Positions 24,259 through 33,639 of a stretch of DNA of 64,000 nucleotides are shown one piece after another; within the stretch, counting starts at the first letter, position 1; each line of letters opens with the position of its first letter. Source of the DNA: Butyricimonas sp. Marseille-P3923. GTDB lineage: Bacteria; Bacteroidota; Bacteroidia; Bacteroidales; Marinifilaceae. The DNA is taken from the NCBI RefSeq assembly GCF_900184685.1, contig NZ_FXXL01000006.1:744001-808000 (forward strand). Reading direction: 5' to 3'. The position numbers were made by a program, and so were the translations under genes. The notes under the pieces were generated by a model, which was not told where the DNA came from, did not search any database, and saw only the letters and a program-made list of their open reading frames with translations.

Positions 24259-25692
24259 CTATCTGGCTTTCCGGAAGTTCCAAATCGCCCAACCATTAAA
24301 CACGACAATAAAAACGCACAAAGCGCCAATCTGGGGTAATACATGCCTTAACTCGCTGCCGTAGGCGAAAAACAGACGCATGACCTCGATGTAATAGCGC
24401 AACGGGTTAATATCCGCTATCACCCTAGCCCATCCCGGCATACTGTCAATCGGCGTCCACATCCCGCACAACAAACAGATAATCAACAAAAAGAAGAAAC
24501 AAAGCAACATTGCCTGCTGTTGATTCCGACAAGCCGTGGAGATCAACACGCCAAACCCGACCATCGACACGAGAAAAAGGAACGAAACCAAGTAAATGCT
24601 CCAGTAACTACTCTGGGGCACAATCCCGTACAACGCCCACACGATAATCAATCCAAGCGTAAGAATCGCCATCCCGATTACCCACGAGGGAATAATCTTC
24701 GAGAAGATAAAGGCACTCCGTTTCACCGGGCTCACGTTCATCTGCTCTATGGTGCCGTTCTCCTTTTCCGTCACGATATTCAATGCCGACAACACCGCCC
24801 CGATGATACACACCAGAATAGCTAAAAGTGAAGGTATCTGGTATAGACTGGACTCCCCGTCCGGATTATAACGGTGATTCACGACCATATTGATCTGTTC
24901 GAATCCCGGTTCCGTCGGTTTCTCGATAAGCGGAATATTCACATCCGCACCTCCCGCGTCAATCATCAATCCGGGTACCGTGATTTCTTCTCCTTTCTCC
25001 CATTCATTCATCTTTGCCGTCACGCGGGCTTCCGGGGATTGGTTCGCTCGCGGCATTTCAACCCCTTCCTGCAAACGGGTTTCCGCTTCCGCCCGTGCCA
25101 GCATCATTTGTCGCGCTTGTGCCAATCGTGCCTGTGACGCAACTTCCGCTTTAGCCCGTTTCGTCATTTCGGCTTGCGCTTGCGCTTCCACCCGAGCCAT
25201 GATCTCTTCCTGTGACTCCATCCGAAAACCCGGCTGAAAACCGAACCCGTCCACGTACTCCCATATATACCGCTCCAGTATCTGCAAAAAATAAAATGAA
25301 GAAAGCCCTGCCGTCACGCCGTTCACGGCATCTATTTCCAGCATAATCGGGGCTTTTGTACGCTCCATGACATTTTTCTCGAAACCTTTCGGTATCTCAA
25401 GTATTCCTGAGGTCTTATTCCTCTCCAGCACTTTCAATCCCTCCTCGTAGGTGTCCGCATAAGCCCCTATCCGAAATTGGTTCGAACTCGTCAACTTCCG
25501 CAAAAAATTGGCAGAGGTACTCGTGCGGTCATGATCCACCACGCTCAAAGAGATCGTGGATGTCCTTACCTTCGCTGCCGGGGGAAGAATAAACAACAGA
25601 ATCGACGTGATCAGAAACAGAATCAGCAATATCGTTTTATCCCTGAATATCTGGATAAACTCCTTCTGTAACAAAAATCCCAGCATCCTCAT
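24259..25692 (-). CDS. ABC-2 exporter permease with coiled-coil insertion (YbhR/YhhJ-like)
   Basis: 477 residues. N-terminal KEFIQIFRDKTILLILFLITS helix, a large periplasmic loop, then five C-terminal membrane helices with the conserved block TEKENGTIEQMNVSPVKRSAFIFSKI and a closing PLRYYIEVMRLFFA. This is the ABC-2 drug-exporter permease pattern. The loop contains an Ala/Arg/Glu-rich coiled coil (about residues 158-235: EEIMARVEAQAQAEMTKRAK and onward) not seen in the sister permease; it could reach toward the HlyD adaptor. The start overlaps the preceding permease stop by 4 bp. It is the second of two permeases serving the ATPases encoded upstream. Confidence 0.9.
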   Translation of the reverse strand: MRMLGFLLQKEFIQIFRDKTILLILFLITSILLFILPPAAKVRTSTISLSVVDHDRTSTSANFLRKLTSSNQFRIGAYADTYEEGLKVLERNKTSGILEIPKGFEKNVMERTKAPIMLEIDAVNGVTAGLSSFYFLQILERYIWEYVDGFGFQPGFRMESQEEIMARVEAQAQAEMTKRAKAEVASQARLAQARQMMLARAEAETRLQEGVEMPRANQSPEARVTAKMNEWEKGEEITVPGLMIDAGGADVNIPLIEKPTEPGFEQINMVVNHRYNPDGESSLYQIPSLLAILVCIIGAVLSALNIVTEKENGTIEQMNVSPVKRSAFIFSKIIPSWVIGMAILTLGLIIVWALYGIVPQSSYWSIYLVSFLFLVSMVGFGVLISTACRNQQQAMLLCFFFLLIICLLCGMWTPIDSMPGWARVIADINPLRYYIEVMRLFFAYGSELRHVLPQIGALCVFIVVFNGWAIWNFRKAR

Positions 25693-26813
25693 GACAACCG
25701 ATTTTTAAAACATTTGATACTAATAACAATCAAAACCACCGTGATCGCCACCAACCCGAACAATTCCGGGTAAACGGCATCCATCCCCAATCCTTTGATC
25801 ATGATATTTCTCGCTGCCGAGATAAACAAGGTCACCGGCATCATGTGCACTATCGCTTTCATCCCCAAAGACAATGAATCCAACGGGAAGATAAACCCGG
25901 ATAACGTGATAGCCGGAAGCATCAATCCCGCGATAGAAATGATAATGGCACTCCGCTGTGTCTTTGTCAACACCGACACCATAATCCCCAATGCCAACGA
26001 AGACAGGGTAAAAATAGTCCCGACAAAAAACAGTAAGAAGATATTTCCCGTTATCGGGACTTTCAATATAGTGACCGAAATCAACAGGATCACCACGATG
26101 TTAATCATCCCGACCAACAGGTACGGTACCAGCTTTGCCAGAATAATCACGGGCGGGCGCACCGGCGACACCAGCAACACCTCCATCGTACCCGATTCTT
26201 TCTCCTTCACGATAGCGAGAGAAGCCATCATCGAGCATACCAGCATCAACACGATTCCGATCACTCCCGGCACGAAATGAAAAGCACTGTCCAACCGGGG
26301 ATTGTACCGCATCTTTACTTCCGGAATAATCTGTATCGGCAATTCCCTTCCGGCATTGATTTTCTGTTGATAGCTCAATAATGTTGCCAATATATAGGAT
26401 TCCAACGTGGATGCATTGATCTGTAAACTCGCGTCCATAATTACCTGCATATTCCCCACTCCCGTCCGCTTGATCTCTTTCTCGAAACCGGGCATAAAGA
26501 CGAACACTTGGGATAAGCGTCCCCCCTTGAACAGTTCATCCACCTCATCCATTGAACGCACATGTTCTACCACTTTAAACGTGGAACTCGCGTCAATCTC
26601 CGCCACGATCTGCCTGCTCATCGCGTCATTCGACATATCCAACACAGCCGTGGGCATTTCCGTCAAACTGCTATTCAACGCGAAACCGAAAATCAATAAC
26701 TGCGAGATCGGCAAAACCACCAATACCAATAGAGTCTTCCGATCCCGAAGAATATGATAAAACTCCTTGCGCGTGAAAGCGAAAAACTGATCTATAAATG
26801 TCTTTATCTTCAT
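25689..26813 (-). CDS. ABC-2 exporter permease (YbhS-like)
   Basis: 374 residues from MKIKTFIDQFFAFTRKEFYH. This Met begins one base after the ATPase stop codon, so it is preferred to an in-frame Met 69 bp upstream inside the ATPase gene. An N-terminal helix (LLVLVVLPISQLLIFGFAL) and a periplasmic domain are followed by five or six C-terminal helices with the family block VKEKESGTMEVLLVSPVRPPVIILAKLVPY. It forms the membrane channel together with the next permease. The order adaptor-ATPase-ATPase-permease-permease matches the YbhGFSR exporter, with the double ATPase YbhF split into two genes here. Confidence 0.92.
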   Translation of the reverse strand: MKIKTFIDQFFAFTRKEFYHILRDRKTLLVLVVLPISQLLIFGFALNSSLTEMPTAVLDMSNDAMSRQIVAEIDASSTFKVVEHVRSMDEVDELFKGGRLSQVFVFMPGFEKEIKRTGVGNMQVIMDASLQINASTLESYILATLLSYQQKINAGRELPIQIIPEVKMRYNPRLDSAFHFVPGVIGIVLMLVCSMMASLAIVKEKESGTMEVLLVSPVRPPVIILAKLVPYLLVGMINIVVILLISVTILKVPITGNIFLLFFVGTIFTLSSLALGIMVSVLTKTQRSAIIISIAGLMLPAITLSGFIFPLDSLSLGMKAIVHMMPVTLFISAARNIMIKGLGMDAVYPELFGLVAITVVLIVISIKCFKNRLS

Positions 26814-26814
26814 C

Positions 26815-27555
26815 TCATCCGTCCTTTCTTTGAGCCCTCCGTGCCAACAAATAAAAAACCTCCTGCATCCCCAGAACACCATGTTGTTGCTTCAATACAG
26901 CAGGAGTACCCAATGCCTCGATACGCCCGTCCACCATGATCGACACCCGGTCACAATACTCCGCCTCGTCCATGTAGTGGGTGGTAACAAACACGGTAAT
27001 CCCGTCCGCTGCCGCCTGATAGATTAATTCCCAAAACATCCGGCGCACGGCGGGGTCCACCCCACCGGTGGGTTCGTCCAAAAACACGATCTGGGGCTCG
27101 TGGAATGCCGCCACCGAAAACGCCAGACGTTGCTTTACCCCTTGCGGCAGCAAACGTACCAGCGTGTTCCGTTCTTTCAAAAGACCGAGATTCCCCAGCA
27201 CCTTATCCATTTTATCCCGAATCTCCGAACGTTGCATCCCGTAAATTCCCCCGTACAAGCGTATATTCTCCCGCACCGTCAAACTCTCGTATAACGAGAA
27301 TTTCTGGCTCATGTAGCCGATTCTGCTCTTTATCTTTTCCGACTCCCGGGCAATATCGAATCCCACCACCCGTCCCGTCCCGAAAGTCGGTTTGCTCAAC
27401 CCGCATAACATCCGCATGGCAGTGGTCTTGCCCGCGCCATTCGCCCCGAGGAACCCGAATATCTCCCCCCGCTCCACGTGAAAACTGATATGGTCCACCG
27501 CCGTGAAACTCCCGAATTTCTTCGCCAGCCGCTCTACTTCAATAACCCGTTCCAT
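26815..27555 (-). CDS. ABC exporter ATP-binding protein (second half of a YbhF-like pair)
   Basis: 246 residues. Walker A GANGAGKTTAMRML, Q-loop IGYMSQKFSLYESL, signature-like LPQGVKQRLAFSVA, Walker B PQIVFLDEPTGGVDP, and H-loop VFVTTHYMDEAEYCDRV are all present, so the site can hydrolyse ATP. The DEPTGGVDP and THYMDEAEYCDR wording is typical of the C-terminal ATPase of YbhF. It overlaps the upstream ATPase gene by 17 bp and is followed by the permease start after 1 bp: tight translational coupling. Confidence 0.93.
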   Translation of the reverse strand: MERVIEVERLAKKFGSFTAVDHISFHVERGEIFGFLGANGAGKTTAMRMLCGLSKPTFGTGRVVGFDIARESEKIKSRIGYMSQKFSLYESLTVRENIRLYGGIYGMQRSEIRDKMDKVLGNLGLLKERNTLVRLLPQGVKQRLAFSVAAFHEPQIVFLDEPTGGVDPAVRRMFWELIYQAAADGITVFVTTHYMDEAEYCDRVSIMVDGRIEALGTPAVLKQQHGVLGMQEVFYLLARRAQRKDG

Positions 27556-28474
27556 CGCTAATATCGTTTGTTAACATCATAAAATAATCTTCTATACCCG
27601 CCTCTATCTCGTTCCATTCCACCCCGGTATGCCCCGCACCTCTCAAAGATGCCGCAAACCGTTCCACGGGATAATCGTTCTCCTTGAACGTGGTGTGAAG
27701 CGAATCCCCGAACGTGAAACAGGAATAAATCCCCGGTTCTTCCCGGATGTCCCGCAATAACCGGTACATATCCCGTGCCCGGAAAGCGACCAGCTTTTTA
27801 TCGTGTTTCCGGATCAACCGGTCCGGCGTATCCACCGCCAGCATACCCCCGTGGAAAATCAAACCGATACGGTCACACAACCGGGCTTCATCCATGTAAG
27901 GCGTGGACACCAGTACAGATATCCCGTCCTCACTCAGCCGCTTCAACACGTCCCAGAATTCTTTCCGGGATATCGGGTCGACTCCCGTCGTCGGCTCGTC
28001 CAAAAACAATACCTTCGGTTTATGGATCAAGGCACAGCATAGCCCCAATTTTTGCTTCATCCCTCCGGACAAAGCTCCCGCTTTCCGGTTCTTAAAAGGA
28101 GCGAGTTGCTCGTATATATCTTTTATCTGGTCATAATTTGCCTGTAACGTCGTGTCGAACACGCTGGCAAAAAAACGCAGGTTCTCCTCCACCGACAGGT
28201 CTTGGTACAGAGAAAACTTTCCCGGCATATATCCCACGATATTCCGCACCTCCCGGTACTGGTCGATCACGTCGAATCCCCCCACGGAAGCCCGCCCCCC
28301 GGTAGGCAAAAGAAGCGTCGTCAATATCCGGAACAGCGTACTCTTGCCTGCCCCGTCAGGTCCGATCAAGCCGAACACTTCTCCCTTCTTCACCTCCAGT
28401 GAAATCTCCTTCAGGGCGACGATCTCTTTCAATACCTGCCGGTACTTCATACTGATATTCTCCGCTACAATCAT
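27539..28474 (-). CDS. ABC exporter ATP-binding protein (first half of a YbhF-like pair)
   Basis: 311 residues. Walker A GPDGAGKSTLFRIL, GYMPGKFSLYQDLSVEEN, signature LSGGMKQKLGLCCA, Walker B PKVLFLDEPTTGVDP, and the H-loop region replaced by VLVSTPYMDEARLCDRI (STPYMDEA where His is usual). That substitution is common in the N-terminal ATPase of YbhF-type exporters and suggests an asymmetric pair in which only one site turns over efficiently. The C-terminal ~80 residues form a small accessory domain. It lies 7 bp after the adaptor gene. Confidence 0.92.
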   Translation of the reverse strand: MIVAENISMKYRQVLKEIVALKEISLEVKKGEVFGLIGPDGAGKSTLFRILTTLLLPTGGRASVGGFDVIDQYREVRNIVGYMPGKFSLYQDLSVEENLRFFASVFDTTLQANYDQIKDIYEQLAPFKNRKAGALSGGMKQKLGLCCALIHKPKVLFLDEPTTGVDPISRKEFWDVLKRLSEDGISVLVSTPYMDEARLCDRIGLIFHGGMLAVDTPDRLIRKHDKKLVAFRARDMYRLLRDIREEPGIYSCFTFGDSLHTTFKENDYPVERFAASLRGAGHTGVEWNEIEAGIEDYFMMLTNDISDGTGY

Positions 28475-28481
28475 AATTTAT

Positions 28482-29384
28482 TTATAGCGTGTTAAACTTC
28501 ACGTCGGCATACATCCCTACCCGCAGGAAACCGTCGTTCTCTACATGGATTTTCACGGCGTATACCAGATTATCCCGTTCATCCTGTGTCTGTACCGTTT
28601 TGGGTACAAACTCGGCTTCCGAGGCTATCCAAGATATTTTCCCCCGGTACTCCCGTTCTTCTCCGCCACCCAATTTGGCAAATACCCGTACCGGATCGCC
28701 GACTTTTAATCCGCCTATACGCCCGCCTTCCAAGTAAACCTGAAGCGTCATGTTTTTCAAATCCCCGATTTTATACAGAGCCTTTACCGGGGCTGCCAAT
28801 TCTTTCTCTTCCGTGTACTTCGCCAATACAGTCCCCTCGATAGGGTTTACAATCATGCAACGCCGGATCTGATCGTTTACTTGATCTACTTTCAGGGCTA
28901 TTGCCGCACTTTCCGCCTTTGCCCCTGCTATCATCACCTCCGCCTGATGTGTTTGTCCCACCAAAGCCGAACGCCCCTCGTCCACCATCGCTTTCACGTC
29001 ATCATACTGTTTCCGTGTAGCCGCCTTGCCTTCCAGCAAACGCTCCACCCTTTTCAACTCTTTCTCCCCTTTCTCCACCTTCAAACGGTAGACCTCCAAT
29101 ACCTTGTCCAAATTCGGGATTCGTTCGTCCACGGCCTTCACCGCCTGTTGTGCCTGTACCTTCAACCAATGCAATTGCATCGTGTCTATCAAACCAACCA
29201 CCTTGCCCGCTTCTATGTAATCTCCTTCCATTACCTCCAAACGCTCCACTCTTCCACTCATCTCCGATGACACGATCACCTCTCTCGTTTCAAACATTCC
29301 CGACGCATCCCGCTCCTCCGTTTTGTCTTTGCAACCAACTCCCAGACAAGCCAAAATCACTAAACCCAATATCGTATTCTTCAT
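28482..29384 (-). CDS. HlyD-family periplasmic adaptor lipoprotein (YbhG-like)
   Basis: About 300 residues from MKNTILGLVILACLGVGCKDK; the Cys at residue 18 is in a lipobox (LGVGC), so the protein is probably anchored in the inner membrane. Barrel-sandwich half (SSEMSGRVERLEVMEGDYIEAG), a long coiled-coil hairpin (about 60-165), then the returning lipoyl half (NPIEGTVLAKYTEEKELAAP) and a beta-barrel (MTLQVYLEGGRIGGLKVGDP). This is the standard membrane fusion protein layout. It bridges the ABC permeases to TolC. The start is chosen four codons inside the longest frame because it opens the signal peptide directly. Confidence 0.92.
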   Translation of the reverse strand: MKNTILGLVILACLGVGCKDKTEERDASGMFETREVIVSSEMSGRVERLEVMEGDYIEAGKVVGLIDTMQLHWLKVQAQQAVKAVDERIPNLDKVLEVYRLKVEKGEKELKRVERLLEGKAATRKQYDDVKAMVDEGRSALVGQTHQAEVMIAGAKAESAAIALKVDQVNDQIRRCMIVNPIEGTVLAKYTEEKELAAPVKALYKIGDLKNMTLQVYLEGGRIGGLKVGDPVRVFAKLGGGEEREYRGKISWIASEAEFVPKTVQTQDERDNLVYAVKIHVENDGFLRVGMYADVKFNTL

Positions 29385-29464
29385 CTCCAAAAACATTTAA
29401 TTCTCTAATCGTAAATCCTTTAATAAAATTTGAAATCATAAATCTCAAATCCAAAATCATAAAT

Positions 29465-29489
29465 CGTTATGAACTTTATAAACCTAACG
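29465..29489. repeat. Fragment of the GTTTATAAA repeat family
   Basis: Contains GAACTTTATAAACCT flanked by a 5-bp inverted repeat (CGTTA/TAACG). It matches the right-hand units of the composite repeats at 14, 20 and 45 kb and overlaps the stop codon of the tolC-like gene. It is too short to call more than a remnant. Confidence 0.4.
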
Positions 29490-30858
29490 TTATTTTCTTT
29501 GAATAGACCATCATCTTCAGCTCTACCTCCCGCAGTACCTTTTCCTGCTGTGCTATCAACGCCTGATTCACATCCGTGATCAACTCCGAGATCGTGTACA
29601 CCCCATTCGCGTACTTCACCTCGGATGCCTGCCGGATACTCTCTCGCAAGCGCACAGCCTCTTCGTCACTTTTTACCAACTCCTGCAATTTTCTGATTTC
29701 CGCATCCTGCATCAATACTTCCATCTTCGTGTTGAAAATAAAACTCTCTTGCTGGTTTCTCACGCTCTCCTGTTGTACCTTAATCAATTTCCGGTCATTC
29801 CCTCGTGTATTCAACTTTCCGAAATTCCAACTTACCATCACCCCGCCGATAAAATAAGGCTTAAAATCACTGTCAAACGTGTTCAATCCCGATTTACCGT
29901 ATCCACCCATCGCGAACAAACCGATTTTAGGCATGTTCTCGGCATTCTGCATCTTCAAATCGGCATCCAGCCGCTTGATCTTGCTATCCAGATATCTCAA
30001 CTCCGGACGCTTCACCTCGCCATTTCCAAAACGACTCTCCACTACTGGAACTTGTAGTTTGGTTTCTTTCGACAAAGGTCGGTGAATCAAAGTCGATAAC
30101 ACGTTCAGACAAGCCTCCCGCTTGGCTTCCAGTTCAACCCGCAACTGTTTGTATTTTATACGCTCCACGTCTATCACATCCAAATCCGTCTCGTAAATCA
30201 CCCCTTCTTTCAAAGCCACCTCGGCTCGTACCCGCAGGCTATCCAAAATCTCGTCCGCCCGATTCAACTGTTTCTCCCTCCCCTCTATCGTCAATAAACC
30301 GAAATACAACTGTTTCACCTTATCCTTGATCTCGTATAACTGGGCATCCAATCCAGCATGCATCATATCGACCTCCCGGTTTGCCATCTCTTTTCCCGCC
30401 TTCATCCTTCCCCCTGCCCACAACGCCTGCTTTAACGACAGCGACACATTATAACGATCCCGGTCACTCACGGGAATCGTCATCTGGGGAATCGACACCG
30501 GTACGTTCATCGTCGGCAAGTTAAGATTCTGCCCTTGAGCAACCTCGTTCAAATCCACGCTGATATTCACCTTATCCGGCATCTTCAAATCCAACTCCAT
30601 CTTCTCCGACTGCCATGACGCCACTCCCGACAAACTAAACTCCGGCATATACACCCTCGAAATATTCGATAGCGTGTATTCCCGTGCCTGATCCAACAAC
30701 CCATGTTGCCGTATCGCCGGGTAATTATCCATCGCCCACTGCTGACACTCCTCGATCGTGATCACCCGCTCCGGTTGACCACCCCTAGCCACTTCCTGCC
30801 CCCGAAGCGAAGCACTTAACATTATAATACACACAAAAGAAAACGCTCTCTTTCTCAT
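29476..30858 (-). CDS. TolC-family outer-membrane efflux protein
   Basis: About 460 residues from MRKRAFSFVCIIMLSASLRG (signal peptide). Two OEP repeats are visible: ITIEECQQWAMDNYPAIRQH near residue 35 and, later, RLDADLKMQNAENMPKIGLF near 305, with long helices between and a short beta barrel. It forms the trans-envelope channel of a tripartite exporter with the HlyD-like protein and the ABC-2 permeases encoded downstream. It is the first gene of operon B. The ECF-type promoter lies 47 bp upstream of this start. Confidence 0.92.
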   Translation of the reverse strand: MRKRAFSFVCIIMLSASLRGQEVARGGQPERVITIEECQQWAMDNYPAIRQHGLLDQAREYTLSNISRVYMPEFSLSGVASWQSEKMELDLKMPDKVNISVDLNEVAQGQNLNLPTMNVPVSIPQMTIPVSDRDRYNVSLSLKQALWAGGRMKAGKEMANREVDMMHAGLDAQLYEIKDKVKQLYFGLLTIEGREKQLNRADEILDSLRVRAEVALKEGVIYETDLDVIDVERIKYKQLRVELEAKREACLNVLSTLIHRPLSKETKLQVPVVESRFGNGEVKRPELRYLDSKIKRLDADLKMQNAENMPKIGLFAMGGYGKSGLNTFDSDFKPYFIGGVMVSWNFGKLNTRGNDRKLIKVQQESVRNQQESFIFNTKMEVLMQDAEIRKLQELVKSDEEAVRLRESIRQASEVKYANGVYTISELITDVNQALIAQQEKVLREVELKMMVYSKKITLGL

Positions 30859-30904
30859 AAACTCCAATTGTTAGCTGAACACATACTTATCTAAATTTTA
30901 AATT

Positions 30905-30934
30905 AAAACGAACACCTCCATAAAACAGGGTACA
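30905..30934 (-). promoter_or_regulatory. ECF-type promoter B (exporter operon)
   Basis: On the minus strand TGTACCC, 15 bp, TTCGTTTT. It is identical in both boxes and in spacing to the sites at 38824, 45299 and 46802. It is located between the terminator of the SusCD operon and the tolC-like start. Confidence 0.85.
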
Positions 30935-30953
30935 CGCTTCCCAAAATTTATCG

Positions 30954-30990
30954 CAAAAAAAGACGCCCGGAACTCTGCCCGGACGCCTCT
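30954..30990 (-). terminator. Intrinsic terminator of the SusCD operon
   Basis: Minus strand AGGCGTCCGG, 8-nt loop, CCGGGCGTCT, then seven T. Ten pairs, including two G-U. It lies about 25 bp after the lipoprotein stop at 31014 and directly upstream of ECF promoter B. Confidence 0.85.
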
Positions 30991-31013
30991 CTCACTAAAT
31001 GAACTGATCTGTC

Positions 31014-32039
31014 TTATTGCTCTTTGATAAATTGTGTCAAACCGCTTTTCTTCAATAAATTCAATAATGCCTCGTATCGCTTGATAATCATCGGAAATTC
31101 ACCATGCTCTGCCCGGATTTCGGCATCCGTCTTCGTGTAAATCATTTCCGTGAAATCAGAAAGGTCTTCCAACCAATTGGGAAAGTAAACATTATATCGA
31201 TCCACTTTTATGTATCTTAAAACACCATATCTTCTTGGATTCGTTGTAAAATCGTCATTATATAAAGGCTTTTCATCATACCGATACGAACTATTATTGT
31301 TTTCCGCCAATTCAAAAAGATCTTTTGTAGCCCACGCCTTTTTTTCTGGGAAATCCGGTGTTTCCTTCGTGATATCGAAATAAGCCTGTAATTCCTCTTC
31401 ATAGGTTACTTTAAAAAAATACTTCAACTCGTACATCGCCAATCTCCAACCATACATCCTTTTCTCCTCTTCGGTCATTTCCTCCACGGGTATAAAATTT
31501 TTCGCTTTCCCTCTCGACATGGTGTACCTAGAACTCAATGCCAACAAACCCAAATCCCGCAACAAAGAATCCTTATTAGCACCTTTCTGAAGAGTATCTA
31601 AAACCAAAAAACCATGTGGGCCGTACTTCCCTTTAAAATTAGGTCCATACTCTTTATTCAGATAAGGTTCAATCAAGTAATCCCGAAGAAGTTCCACCAT
31701 CATCTGAACTTTACTTTCATCCTGTTGCAATGTATATTTCGGTTTACTAAGTTGGTTAGAAAAACCATATCCGGGATAAAATATTTCATAATGTGTGTAC
31801 GGATTTCCTCCATGGTCATAACGTGTTTGCCGTCCGATCGTATCAGAATAGAAGATCGGAAAACCGGTTTCCACATAAACACTATATATCAACTGGTCCA
31901 ACTCGCCCGCATTCGGATTATATTCTATCTCATACCAATTTTCCTCAAGATCCGATACAGAACCAGCTTCATTATCGCCACAGGAATAAACAATCATTCC
32001 CAACAATAATCCACAAATTAACGCTTTTATTTTCATCAT
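31014..32039 (-). CDS. SusCD-associated lipoprotein of unknown function
   Basis: 341 residues. The signal MMKIKALICGLLLGMIVYSCGD places a lipid-modified Cys near residue 20. The mature part begins with an acidic stretch, then GELDQLIYSVYVETGFPIFYSD, a Tyr-rich segment with THYEIFYPGYGF, and helices including MMVELLRDYLIEPYLNKEYG. That opening (D..IY..Y....F.I.Y..., later P..Y, then a helix ending ..EPY) resembles the N-terminal half of the Bacteroidetes lipoproteins named putative zinc-binding metallopeptidase, which also sit after susD. No HExxH is present, so catalysis is not supported. It is the last gene of operon A. Confidence 0.6.
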   Translation of the reverse strand: MMKIKALICGLLLGMIVYSCGDNEAGSVSDLEENWYEIEYNPNAGELDQLIYSVYVETGFPIFYSDTIGRQTRYDHGGNPYTHYEIFYPGYGFSNQLSKPKYTLQQDESKVQMMVELLRDYLIEPYLNKEYGPNFKGKYGPHGFLVLDTLQKGANKDSLLRDLGLLALSSRYTMSRGKAKNFIPVEEMTEEEKRMYGWRLAMYELKYFFKVTYEEELQAYFDITKETPDFPEKKAWATKDLFELAENNNSSYRYDEKPLYNDDFTTNPRRYGVLRYIKVDRYNVYFPNWLEDLSDFTEMIYTKTDAEIRAEHGEFPMIIKRYEALLNLLKKSGLTQFIKEQ

Positions 32040-32049
32040 CTTTCCAGTT

Positions 32050-33627
32050 TTAATATAAGATACTATCTTCTCGGCTGTTTTGCTCTATGGTTCCGTCGCT
32101 TTGTTCTATTTCAGCAACAGGTATGGGCAATACCCATCCGCCATCCGGATATGCCGGAAGCAAGTAATAACCTTGCAATATTCCGGGAGTACCATTACCA
32201 CCATACGCATTACCGTACGTGTTGTGCTTGATACTCTTCGCATCTAAATAGTTTGGGCAAACCGCATAACGCCGCAAATCAAACCAACGCTGTCCTTCAA
32301 AACAGAATTCGCGGCGGCGTTCGTTCCGAATCAAATCAATCAATTCTTTCCCCGTGGCTGTAATCGGCTTCAAATTATTAACCCGATTCTCCATTAACTT
32401 TTTCAACGCTTCCCGTGCCAGTCCTTCTTGATTTGTCATAGCCAATGCCTCCGCCAGATTCAAATACACTTCAGACAGACGCAACGTGAAATTATCGGAA
32501 ACAAAGGAATACTCTTGCTCAACATCGAGAGCTTTTATTTTACGGGGAATATAAAAATCCACTCTCCCCTCTGATGCAGGCACGTTTTCTTCATGAAAAA
32601 GAGTAAATTTTTTCCGACAGTCATTCGCTTCCTCTTCAACAAGTCCATGCTCGTCAAACAAAGCCACTAATTCATCGGACACACGGAAAGCGGCAGAATT
32701 AGTTCTGCCTTTCACGAGTGGAAATACCCGGTTGTTACTATTACTCCCTTGCGTGAAAATAATCTCGGGTGAATTGGCATCGATCCAAGAGGTATCTTTC
32801 TCTGCGGCTTGAGTTAAATTTTTTAAACTATACTTGTTGCCGCTTATCACGGCATTACACAAATCCGGCACCAAATCCCATTTTCCCATGTAACAGTACA
32901 CGCGGCTTAAAAAAGTCTGAGCAGCCTCTAAACCGACACGTCGTATAGTTGTCGGTCGGTATGTTCCCAAATAATCAATAGCTAATTTCAAATCACTTAC
33001 AATCAACTGATAAACGCTATCCACGGAAGCGCGCGTATAGTCTTTGTCTTCCACGTAATGAGTCAACTTGATCGGAACTCCCGGATCTCGCAAAGCCGTG
33101 ATTTTGTCATAAGGCTTGGCATACAAATTAACCAAAAAATAATAATACGAGGCGCGCAGGAAATGACATTGTCCCCTTATCGCATTGCGGTCTTCATCCG
33201 TATCGTGCGTAAACTCCTCTACTTTATTCAAAATCACGTTCAATACGGCGATATGTTCGTACAAACGTCCCCAAGTCTTATCACTATAAAGCACTTTTGA
33301 AAAATTGCAAGGATCCTTTTCCCACGCATAATAACCGTATAATTTTGCCGATGGTTCGGTATCGACATATTCGCCTTTAACAAACTCTTCTACGTCGTCA
33401 TCCATTACATTCAACCAAGGGAAATACGCTCCCGTTTTACTATCGGGTTTTAGCTGATCCTTAAAACCAAGGACAGAATGTTTCATATAACCACTCCCAA
33501 CCAAAAGTTCATTCAAATCCTTACAAGAAGTGGCATAAGCATATTCAATCGATTCTTCTTCCAAAAAATCGGAACAACTTACTAATCCTAAAAGGAGTAT
33601 CCAGATTCCAATAAAATATCTTTTCAT
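32050..33627 (-). CDS. SusD/RagB-family nutrient-binding lipoprotein
   Basis: About 525 residues from MKRYFIGIWILLLGLVSCSD (lipobox with Cys near 19). The typical helical TPR core is seen: RGQCHFLRASYYYFLVNLYAKPYDK near residue 155 read as two blocks, GLEAAQTFLSRVYCYMGKW, and the C-terminal signature ELIDLIRNERRREFCFEGQRWFDLRRY shortened here to its key residues R-R-E-F-x-E-G-x-R-W-x-D-L-R-R. These are the defining features of RagB/SusD proteins, which cap the SusC channel at the cell surface and bind the nutrient. The start is set at the Met directly opening the signal, 13 bp after susC. The ligand cannot be deduced. Confidence 0.95.
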   Translation of the reverse strand: MKRYFIGIWILLLGLVSCSDFLEEESIEYAYATSCKDLNELLVGSGYMKHSVLGFKDQLKPDSKTGAYFPWLNVMDDDVEEFVKGEYVDTEPSAKLYGYYAWEKDPCNFSKVLYSDKTWGRLYEHIAVLNVILNKVEEFTHDTDEDRNAIRGQCHFLRASYYYFLVNLYAKPYDKITALRDPGVPIKLTHYVEDKDYTRASVDSVYQLIVSDLKLAIDYLGTYRPTTIRRVGLEAAQTFLSRVYCYMGKWDLVPDLCNAVISGNKYSLKNLTQAAEKDTSWIDANSPEIIFTQGSNSNNRVFPLVKGRTNSAAFRVSDELVALFDEHGLVEEEANDCRKKFTLFHEENVPASEGRVDFYIPRKIKALDVEQEYSFVSDNFTLRLSEVYLNLAEALAMTNQEGLAREALKKLMENRVNNLKPITATGKELIDLIRNERRREFCFEGQRWFDLRRYAVCPNYLDAKSIKHNTYGNAYGGNGTPGILQGYYLLPAYPDGGWVLPIPVAEIEQSDGTIEQNSREDSILY

Positions 33628-33639
33628 AAATCTCATGTT

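Noticed and set aside
26814-26882. Upstream start for the first ABC-2 permease
   Set aside because: It lies inside the ATPase gene; the Met one base after the ATPase stop gives the typical coupled arrangement and a standard N-terminus.
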